Assembly (NCBI GenBank): GCA_041635755.1
Contig: JBFKUL010000017.1
Span: forward strand, 1 to 21,289
From: JBFKUL01 sp041635755
Lineage (GTDB): Bacteria; Pseudomonadota; Gammaproteobacteria; Burkholderiales; SG8-39
DNA: 21,289 nucleotides
Direction of reading: 5' to 3'
In this document: piece by piece, positions 8,326 through 13,884 of the stretch
Layout of the letters: every line of letters starts with the position of its first letter
How positions within the stretch are numbered: position 1 is the first letter of the stretch
Position numbers and translations under genes: made by a program
The notes under the pieces: model-generated
Told to the model about the DNA's origin: nothing
Seen by the model: only the letters and a program-made list of their open reading frames with translations
Databases searched by the model: none

Positions 8326-9423
8326 TTCGGCAGGCGCAGGACGAGAATCCTGGGGGGCGAAGGCGACCACGTGGTCGACGTCCAGGCGGATGCCGATCTT
8401 TTCACCGAGTGCGTGGTTGTGATGGCTCGGCACCAGCGCAAGTACTTTGCGTCCGCTGCCCAGGCGCAGCGTGTAGAGAATCTCGGCGCCGCGAAACGCC
8501 TTGTGCACCACTTCGGCCTGCGTCGGCGCGGCATCGTCATGCACGATGTCGTCCGGACGCAGCAGTACGTCGGCGCGACAGCCGCGTCCACAGCGCTCGC
8601 AGCCCTGCAGGCAGGTGCCGGGAATCGCTCCCTCGAGTACGCCGAGCTCGATCTCCACGCGCCGGGGATCGAGCACCTTGGCCGGAAGAAACACGCCCTG
8701 GCCAACGAAGTCCGCGATGAAGCGGTTCGCGGGGCGATGGTAGAGGTTGTACGCGCTGTCCCACTGCTGGATCACGCCCTCGTGCAGCACGCCGACTTCG
8801 TCAGCGATGGCAAAGGCCTCGAACTGGTCATGCGTGACCAGGAGGGCGGTGGCCCCCGAGGCCTTGATGATCTCGCGCAGCTCAAGCGAGAGCCGCTCGC
8901 GCAGCTCGACATCCAGGTTCGAAAACGGCTCGTCGAGCAGCAGCAGCTCGGGACGCGGCGCGAGCGCCCGCGCTAGCGCGACGCGCTGCTGCTGCCCACC
9001 CGAGAGCTCGTGCGGAAACTTTTCGAGCGAACCCTCGAGGCCTACCACGTCCGCCAGCTCGCGCAGGCGGCCGGCCCGATCCGCGCGCGCCGCGCCGTGC
9101 AGGCCGAAGGCGATATTGTCGGCCACGCTCAAATGCGGAAACAACGCGTAGTCCTGGAATACCATGCCGATGCGCCGCTTCTCGGGCGGCAGCATGAACT
9201 CCGGCGAGGAAACAACTTGCCCGGAGAGACGAATGCTGCCGGTGTGGACCGGTTCGAAGCCGGCGATGCAGCGAAGCACCGTCGTCTTGCCGCAGCCGCT
9301 CGGACCGAGCAGGCAACCGATCGACCCGCGTCGCAGCGCGAAAGACACCCCGCGCACGACTTCCTGCTCACCATAGGCTTGATGCAGTCCGTCGACCTCG
9401 AGCAACGTAGCCTTCTGATTCAT
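8320..9423 (-). CDS. fbpC: Ferric-iron ABC transporter ATP-binding protein (FbpC type) with Cys cluster
   Basis: ATPase of a Fe(III) importer of the Fbp/Sfu/Fut type, working on the cytoplasmic side of the FbpB-like permease. It has 367 residues. Walker A is GPSGCGKTT (40-48), the Q-loop is MVFQDYALFPHLSV (87-100), the signature LSGGQQQRVALARAL (140-154), Walker B LLLLDEPFSNLD (160-171) and the H-loop LLVTHDQ (194-200). The C-terminal TOBE region (about 240-360) contains four closely spaced cysteines, C271, C275, C278 and C282 (CLQGCERCGRGC), which could bind a metal. It is divergent from the permease gene with a Fur-like site between. No ribosome binding site precedes the ATG, and a TATAAT sits at leaderless distance. 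Family members for sulfate or spermidine are less likely, given the adjacent iron-type binding protein. Confidence 0.92.
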   Translation of the reverse strand: MNQKATLLEVDGLHQAYGEQEVVRGVSFALRRGSIGCLLGPSGCGKTTVLRCIAGFEPVHTGSIRLSGQVVSSPEFMLPPEKRRIGMVFQDYALFPHLSVADNIAFGLHGAARADRAGRLRELADVVGLEGSLEKFPHELSGGQQQRVALARALAPRPELLLLDEPFSNLDVELRERLSLELREIIKASGATALLVTHDQFEAFAIADEVGVLHEGVIQQWDSAYNLYHRPANRFIADFVGQGVFLPAKVLDPRRVEIELGVLEGAIPGTCLQGCERCGRGCRADVLLRPDDIVHDDAAPTQAEVVHKAFRGAEILYTLRLGSGRKVLALVPSHHNHALGEKIGIRLDVDHVVAFAPQDSRPAPAEA

Positions 9424-9429
9424 GACGAG

Positions 9430-9435
9430 ATTATA
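9430..9435 (-). promoter_or_regulatory. -10 box (TATAAT, minus strand) of the fbpC-like gene
   Basis: The plus strand ATTATA reads TATAAT on the minus strand. Its last base is seven positions before the A of the ATG at 9423, so transcription would start at or next to the start codon. The -35 is weak. The Fur-like site at 9456-9474 would cover about -33 to -51. Confidence 0.55.
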
Positions 9436-9455
9436 CGGAGTGTGCGGCTCTTGAT

Positions 9456-9474
9456 GGAAACAATAATCATTCTT
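9456..9474. promoter_or_regulatory. Fur-box-like site between fbpC and fbpB
   Basis: The 19 bases align with the Fur consensus GATAATGATAATCATTATC at 13 positions, including the full core ATAATCATT (9463-9471). It lies in an AT-rich divergent intergenic stretch between the ATPase and permease genes, so one site could repress both when iron is plentiful. The match was counted by hand, and no binding score was computed. Confidence 0.6.
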
Positions 9475-9517
9475 GTTAAAATAATTCCTTTTTATCCTTC
9501 AGGCGCTTAGCGACGCA

Positions 9518-11182
9518 ATGAGCCAAGCGATGGCAATACGCTCGACCCGGGCATCGTTTCGGCGCCTCGGGCTGCTTGGCTGGGTATCGCTCGCCGCGGC
9601 GGCGCTGATGATGCTGCCGATTCTCGCGGTGGTGGCGAGCGTCTTCCAAGGGGGCGGTGAAACCTGGGGTCAGCTGCTCGGCACGACATTGCCGCGCTAT
9701 GTGGGCAACACGCTGCTGCTGCTGATCGGCGTCAGCGTGGGCGTCGTCTCGATGGGCGTGCTTTCGGCGTGGCTCGTCACCACGTATCGTTTCCCGGCGC
9801 GGCGGCTGCTCGACTGGGCGCTCATCCTGCCGTTGGCGATGCCGGCCTATGTGATGGCGTATGCGTACACGGACTGGCTGCAGTTCACCGGTCCGGTGCA
9901 AAGCGCGTTGCGCGCGGCTACCGGTTGGCAGGCGCGCGAATACTGGTTTCCCGAGATCCGCTCGATCTGGGGCGCCGTGGCTATCCTCTCCTTCGCGCTC
10001 TACCCGTATGTCTACCTTATCGCGCGCACCGCGTTCCTCGGCCTTTCGCGCAGCGCAATCGAGGCCGGGCGGCTTGCCGGCCACTCCATTTGGGGCAGTT
10101 TCTTCCGCGTCGCGGTGCCGCTCGCGCGTCCGGCGATCGTTGCCGGCACGGCGCTCGCGCTGATGGAGACTCTCGCTGATTTCGGCACGGTCTCGTATTT
10201 CGCGCTCGAGGTGTTCACCACCGGCATTTTCAAGGCATGGTTATCGATGGGCGATCCGATTGCGGCCGGTCAGCTTGCGACCTGCCTGCTCGGTTTCGTC
10301 GCGCTGGTGCTGGGCCTGGAGCGCGCGAGTCGCGGTCACGCCGCCTACTATGACGCCGCGCCGCGCCACCCGGCCCCGCCGCCTACCCTGCATGGCCCGC
10401 GCGCCGCGCTCGCCTTTGTCGCTTGCGCCGCACCGGTGGTCTTCGGTTTCCTGCTGCCTGCATCGATCCTGGCGCACCTCGCGCTTGGCGATCCGCAAGC
10501 GAGCTGGGGGCCGCGGGTGTTGGGCCTGGTCGGCAACAGCTTCACCATCGCGGGCGTAACGGCGCTCGGTGCGGTGGTCCTCGCGACCACCATGGCGTAT
10601 GGCGCGCGTCTTTCGCGCAGCGCCTGGGTGGCCGGGGCCAACCGCGTCGCCGGGCTCGGCTACGCGGTTCCGGGCGCGGTCATTGCGATCGGCGTGCTGG
10701 TCCCGCTCGGGCGCTTTGACAACCTGCTCGCCGGCTGGCTCGAGCAGGCGCTCGGCATCGAAGTCGGGCTGCTGCTCACCGGCACCATCGTGGCGCTGGT
10801 GTATGCCTATTTGGTTCGTTTTCTCGCCGTGGCGCTGCAGACGATGGAAGCGGGGCTCTCGAAGATCACGCCAAGCATGGAGGATGCGGCGCGTTCGCTC
10901 GGCTCCACGCCAGGCGGCACGTTGTGGCGGGTGCACGCGCCGCTGCTCGCCTCGAGCCTCGCGACCGCGGCATTGCTCGTGTTCGTCGACGTCATGAAAG
11001 AGCTTCCGGCCACCTTCGCGCTGCGGCCGTTCAACTTCGACACGCTCGCGGTGGAGGCTTACCACCTCGCCAAGGATGAACGTCTGGCGGAGGCGGCGAT
11101 TCCTTCGCTGCTGATCGTTGCCGTGGGGGTGCTGCCGCTCATTCTCGCCTCGCGGCGCATCATGCGTGCGGGCGAGCGCTGA
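9518..11182 (+). CDS. fbpB: Ferric-iron ABC transporter permease (FbpB type, two fused permease domains)
   Basis: Inner-membrane channel of the Fe(III) importer. It has 554 residues with about twelve hydrophobic segments in two homologous halves, the normal FbpB arrangement. Each half has an EAA-type loop that docks the ATPase: GRLAGHSIWGSFFRVAVPLARPAI in the first half, and DAARSLGSTPGGTLWRVHAPLLAS in the second. A less conserved linker near the middle (HAAYYDAAPRHPAPPPTLHG) joins them. It is transcribed away from fbpC, and its 3' end meets fbpA head-on, so the three transporter genes are in three separate transcription units. The start is the first ATG after the Fur-like region. An in-frame ATG four codons later is also possible. 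I see no strong ribosome binding site. Confidence 0.93.
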   Translation: MSQAMAIRSTRASFRRLGLLGWVSLAAAALMMLPILAVVASVFQGGGETWGQLLGTTLPRYVGNTLLLLIGVSVGVVSMGVLSAWLVTTYRFPARRLLDWALILPLAMPAYVMAYAYTDWLQFTGPVQSALRAATGWQAREYWFPEIRSIWGAVAILSFALYPYVYLIARTAFLGLSRSAIEAGRLAGHSIWGSFFRVAVPLARPAIVAGTALALMETLADFGTVSYFALEVFTTGIFKAWLSMGDPIAAGQLATCLLGFVALVLGLERASRGHAAYYDAAPRHPAPPPTLHGPRAALAFVACAAPVVFGFLLPASILAHLALGDPQASWGPRVLGLVGNSFTIAGVTALGAVVLATTMAYGARLSRSAWVAGANRVAGLGYAVPGAVIAIGVLVPLGRFDNLLAGWLEQALGIEVGLLLTGTIVALVYAYLVRFLAVALQTMEAGLSKITPSMEDAARSLGSTPGGTLWRVHAPLLASSLATAALLVFVDVMKELPATFALRPFNFDTLAVEAYHLAKDERLAEAAIPSLLIVAVGVLPLILASRRIMRAGER

Positions 11183-11195
11183 GCGCGTACGCGCT
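11182..11195. repeat. 14-bp perfect palindrome across the fbpB/fbpA stop codons
   Basis: AGCGCGTACGCGCT is identical to its reverse complement. Its first base is the last base of the fbpB TGA (11180-11182) and its last two are inside the stop of the convergent fbpA (11194-11196). As RNA it gives a five-pair stem with a four-base loop on both strands. No T-run is present. Confidence 0.5.
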
Positions 11196-12216
11196 ACTTC
11201 CAGCCGACCCGATCGAAGATGCGCTGCGCGGCCGCCTGGTTGCGACCGAGTGCTGACACGTTCAGCGGGTCGTAGCGGAACGGGCCGAGATCAGCGAGCA
11301 CCGGATTGCTGGCGCGCACCGACGCAACCACCGGCCATTCATTGTTGCCGTCCGCGAAGTAGCGCTGCGCGTCGTCGCTCGCGAGATATTCGAGAAAGCG
11401 GATGGCGGCGTCACGATGCGGTGCGTTCTTCACCACGCCGGCGCCGGAGATGTTGACATGCGTGCCGGGGCCCGGCTGGTCCGGGAATACCAGGCCGACC
11501 TTGTCGGCGATGGCACGGTCATCGGGCTTCTCCGAGCGCGCGAGGCGCGCGTAATAGTAGTGGTTCGCCAGCGCAACGTCGCACTCTCCCGCCGCCACCC
11601 CTTTGATCTGGTCCGTGTCGCCACCCCTCGGGTCCCTCGCCAAGTTCTCCCTTACCGCGCGCGCCCAGGCCTCGGCTTTGGCCTCGCCAAGGTGCTCGAT
11701 CATCGCGCCCATCAGCGACAGGTTGTAGATGTGGGTCGCGGAGCGGACGCAGATCCGGTGCTTCCACTTCGGCTCCGCGAGCGCCGCGTAGGATCCGAGG
11801 TCCTCCCGCTTGACCTTGCTTTTGTTGTAAGCGATCACTCGCGCACGCATCGAAAAACCGAACCAATAACCCTCGGTTTCGCGAAAGCTTTGCGGAATTC
11901 GCTCTGCGAGCGCGGCCGAGCGCACCGCCTGTAGCAGGCCGATCTGCTGCGCCCGCCACAAGCGTCCGGCGTCGGTCGTGATCAGCACGTCGGCCGGGCT
12001 ACGAGCGCCTTCGTTGCGCAAGCGCTCGATCAGCGCGTCCTCGCCGGCTTCAATGCGGTTGACCTTGATTCCAGTGAGCTTTGTGAATCCGCTGTAGAGC
12101 GCCTCGTCGCTCTGATAGTGGCGCGACGAGTAGATGTTGAGCTCCTGCGCGACGGCTCCTGAGGAAAGGCCAAGAGCAAGCCCCGCACAGACAATATTTC
12201 TAATAAGAACAGACAT
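11194..12216 (-). CDS. fbpA: Fe(III)-binding periplasmic protein of the ABC importer (FbpA/FutA type)
   Basis: Extracytoplasmic iron-binding protein that delivers Fe(III) to FbpB/FbpC. It has 340 residues from the ATG at 12216. That start is preferred because AAAGG sits about eight bases upstream and because a promoter at 12246-12274 would leave only a few leader bases before the TTG at 12234. The signal peptide is residues 1 to about 23 (hydrophobic core VCAGLALGLSSG, cut near AVAQ/E). The mature protein begins LNIYSSRHYQSDEAL, the usual iron-binder opening with H33/Y34. The tyrosine cluster NHYYYARL (218-225) gives the C-terminal-side iron ligands. ISGAGVVKNAPHRDAAIRFLEYL (256-278) and the AQRYFADGNNEWPV block are typical. 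It has its own Fur box and promoter. Confidence 0.94.
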   Translation of the reverse strand: MSVLIRNIVCAGLALGLSSGAVAQELNIYSSRHYQSDEALYSGFTKLTGIKVNRIEAGEDALIERLRNEGARSPADVLITTDAGRLWRAQQIGLLQAVRSAALAERIPQSFRETEGYWFGFSMRARVIAYNKSKVKREDLGSYAALAEPKWKHRICVRSATHIYNLSLMGAMIEHLGEAKAEAWARAVRENLARDPRGGDTDQIKGVAAGECDVALANHYYYARLARSEKPDDRAIADKVGLVFPDQPGPGTHVNISGAGVVKNAPHRDAAIRFLEYLASDDAQRYFADGNNEWPVVASVRASNPVLADLGPFRYDPLNVSALGRNQAAAQRIFDRVGWK

Positions 12217-12245
12217 TTGGCAACCTTTGAGCAATGTTTCGCCAG

Positions 12246-12274
12246 ATAGTAGGTGTTCTCATCTAACCTGTCAA
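12246..12274 (-). promoter_or_regulatory. Sigma-70 promoter of fbpA (TTGACA-17-TACTAT)
   Basis: On the minus strand, a perfect -35 TTGACA (plus-strand 12269-12274) is followed after exactly 17 bases by TACTAT (12246-12251). Transcription would start near 12239, giving a leader of about 23 bases before the ATG at 12216. The -35 overlaps the Fur box. Confidence 0.85.
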
Positions 12275-12288
12275 TGATAATTATTCTC
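12270..12288. promoter_or_regulatory. Fur box on the fbpA promoter
   Basis: GTCAATGATAATTATTCTC matches the 19-base Fur consensus GATAATGATAATCATTATC at 15 positions (hand count). It overlaps the -35 element of fbpA, the position expected for iron-dependent repression. Confidence 0.8.
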
Positions 12289-12433
12289 GTTTAGATCCAG
12301 ATCAAGGATTGCGCCGGCGCATACGAGAAAGACGGGCAATGCTTTCGGGTGAAGCACCTCGGGGCGAGTGCGCTGCGTAAGGGCCGTCATCCGACAATCG
12401 TGGGGCGCGTGCCGCGCGCACGACCCGCTAAAG

Positions 12434-12952
12434 CTAGTAGCGGCGCGCGTCGATCGCGAAGCGCCGCGCGCCGTCAAAGCGCCGCACCCAGTAGCCACTT
12501 CCCATGCGCTCGACGCGTACCGTAGCGCCGGGCTTGGGTGCGTGAACGAAACGGCCATCGCCAAGATAGATCCCGACGTGTGAGAACGGCCGATCGAGCG
12601 TGTTGTAGAAGACGAGATCGCCCGCCTGCAGTTCCGCTAGACTGACCGTCGATCCGGCTTCGGCTTGCGCCGCTGCGTTGTGCGGCAGCTCGATGCCCCA
12701 GGCCTGTCGGTACACATGCGCCACCAGGCCGCTGCAATCAAAGCCTGTGGCATAGGAGCGTCCGCCATATTGGTAGTCGACACCGAGCGCCGAGAGCGCC
12801 TGAATCAGTCCCTCGGCGCGCTCTAATGTCATCGGCGCGGCACGCTCTCCGATCGACGGGCCGCGCTCGATGGTGCCGCGCGGCGGGACGCTCGAGCAGG
12901 CCTGAATCCCGATAATAATTACTATGTTATACAAATAGTTGCGGTACGCCAT
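12434..12952 (-). CDS. NlpC/P60 (C40) family lipoprotein, likely cell-wall peptidase
   Basis: Predicted cysteine endopeptidase acting on peptidoglycan stem peptides, anchored in the envelope. It has 172 residues. A short signal peptide (YNIVIIIG) ends in a lipobox-like IQAC with Cys19 as the acylation site. The NlpC/P60 domain fills residues 45-165: YGGRSYATGFDCSGLV with catalytic Cys73, SHVGIYLGDG with His125, and RFVHAP with His137 as the third polar residue. This matches the small YafL/Spr-like single-domain enzymes. The first 20 codons are AT-rich compared with the rest. No ribosome binding site precedes the ATG, while a promoter's -10 box ends seven bases upstream of it, suggesting a leaderless message. 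Confidence 0.92.
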   Translation of the reverse strand: MAYRNYLYNIVIIIGIQACSSVPPRGTIERGPSIGERAAPMTLERAEGLIQALSALGVDYQYGGRSYATGFDCSGLVAHVYRQAWGIELPHNAAAQAEAGSTVSLAELQAGDLVFYNTLDRPFSHVGIYLGDGRFVHAPKPGATVRVERMGSGYWVRRFDGARRFAIDARRY

Positions 12953-12958
12953 TGAAGT

Positions 12959-12987
12959 AATCTAGTTGATGCTACGGGAGAAGTAAA
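12959..12987 (-). promoter_or_regulatory. Promoter of the NlpC/P60 gene (TTTACT-17-TAGATT)
   Basis: On the minus strand, TTTACT (plus 12982-12987) and TAGATT (plus 12959-12964) are 17 bases apart. Each matches four of six consensus positions. The predicted start falls on or beside the ATG at 12952. A dyad at 12988-13006 lies directly upstream of the -35. Confidence 0.55.
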
Positions 12988-13006
12988 GGGCGCTGCGTCA
13001 GCGCCC
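12988..13006. repeat. 19-bp dyad in the nlpC/mini-secretin divergent region
   Basis: GGGCGCTG and CAGCGCCC are perfect 8-base complements around CGT. On the minus strand the stem is followed by TTTACTTCT, so it could be a weak terminator in that direction. Alternatively it is an operator next to the nlpC -35 box. The sequence does not decide between these. Confidence 0.45.
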
Positions 13007-13044
13007 CGCGCGCGCCGCGCGTTGCAACACGACATTCCAGGAAA

Positions 13045-13884
13045 ATGACCAAGGACATGTTGCTCAGAGTCGCTATTGCAGTGCTGGCGTTTTGCGTAGG
13101 CACCACGACGCTGGCGCAGGGAACGCTGGAGATCATCCCATTGCAACATCGCACCGCGGAGCAGGTGCTGCCGGCACTGCGCCCGCTGCTCGAGCCGGGG
13201 GGCGTGCTCACAGGGCAATCGAACCAGCTCATTGTTCGCACCAGTGCGCGCAACCTGGCGGAGATCCGTACCGCCCTCGACGCAATCGACACACCACTCA
13301 GGCGCCTGCTGATCCTGGTGCGGTTCGACGACGCAACCCAGGCCAGCCGAAGGAATCTCGAGGCCCGCGGGACGCTGCGCTCCGGCGATATCACGATCAG
13401 CAACCGCCCGCTGCCCGCCGCGCGCAGCGAGGTCGACCTGCGCGTGCTCGACTCGCACTCTGACAGCAACGAGCGCGTCGACCAGCGCATCCAGGTGCTC
13501 GAGGGGAGCGGCGCACGGATCTCGACCGGTCAGGCGCGGCCGCTACGCCAGCGCCAGGTGGTGCGCACGCCCGGCGGGTCGGTCATCAGCGAAACGGTCG
13601 TCATGCAGGACCTCGCCACCGGGTTTACCGTGGTGCCGCGCGTCGCCGGAGGCAACGTGCTTCTCGAGATCGAGCCGCAGCGCGAGACTCCGGGCGCGCT
13701 TGCGGGTAGCGTCCAGGGGCAGCGCGCCGCGACCACGGTGCGCGCACCCCTCGGACAATGGTTCGAGATCGGAAGCACGAGCGGTGCGAGCGAGCGAGAC
13801 GACCAAGGCCTGCTGTCGAGCGACAATCGGCGCTTAGCCGAAAGCCGCCGCATCTGGGTCAAGGTCGAGGAGCTGGGCCCCTGA
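13045..13884 (+). CDS. Truncated secretin-like periplasmic protein (mini-secretin)
   Basis: The protein has 279 residues. A signal peptide covers residues 1 to about 25 (LLRVAIAVLAFCVGTTTLAQ). Residues 28-95 match the secretin N-domain fold pattern (IIPLQHRTAEQVLPALRPLL, then SNQLIVRTSARNLAEIRTALDAID). Later segments resemble the core of a secretin C-domain: IQVLEGSGARISTGQARP (149-166), DLATGFTVVPRVAGGNVLLEIE (189-210) and ATTVRAPLGQWFEIGS (229-244). A true secretin such as PilQ or GspD is at least twice as long, and no other secretion or pilus gene is nearby. It may be a small envelope protein built from a reduced secretin, and its function is unknown. An AGGA lies close upstream of the ATG. 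An in-frame ATG at 13057 would have better spacing. The stop overlaps the probable start of the helicase gene. Confidence 0.8.
   Translation: MTKDMLLRVAIAVLAFCVGTTTLAQGTLEIIPLQHRTAEQVLPALRPLLEPGGVLTGQSNQLIVRTSARNLAEIRTALDAIDTPLRRLLILVRFDDATQASRRNLEARGTLRSGDITISNRPLPAARSEVDLRVLDSHSDSNERVDQRIQVLEGSGARISTGQARPLRQRQVVRTPGGSVISETVVMQDLATGFTVVPRVAGGNVLLEIEPQRETPGALAGSVQGQRAATTVRAPLGQWFEIGSTSGASERDDQGLLSSDNRRLAESRRIWVKVEELGP

Noticed and set aside
12216..12234. TTG at 12234 as the fbpA start
   Set aside because: It would leave almost no leader after the promoter and lacks a ribosome binding site. ATG 12216 has AAAGG upstream and gives a normal signal peptide.
12289..12433. Possible small gene or RNA between the fbpA promoter and the NlpC/P60 stop
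   Set aside because: The frames here have no ribosome binding site or sensible protein, and only a weak five-pair GC stem is visible. I see nothing beyond a gene spacer.
12911..12929. Third Fur-box-like sequence (12 of 19 matches) at the start of the NlpC/P60 gene
   Set aside because: It encodes the hydrophobic signal peptide (Asn/Ile/Val codons) and can be AT-rich for that reason. The match is weaker than at the two intergenic sites and lies inside coding sequence. Not excluded, but not supported.
13758..13880. N-terminal extension of the helicase from ATG 13758
   Set aside because: The extra residues are Arg-rich, resemble no helicase sequence, and lie fully inside the upstream gene. Kept only as an alternative start.
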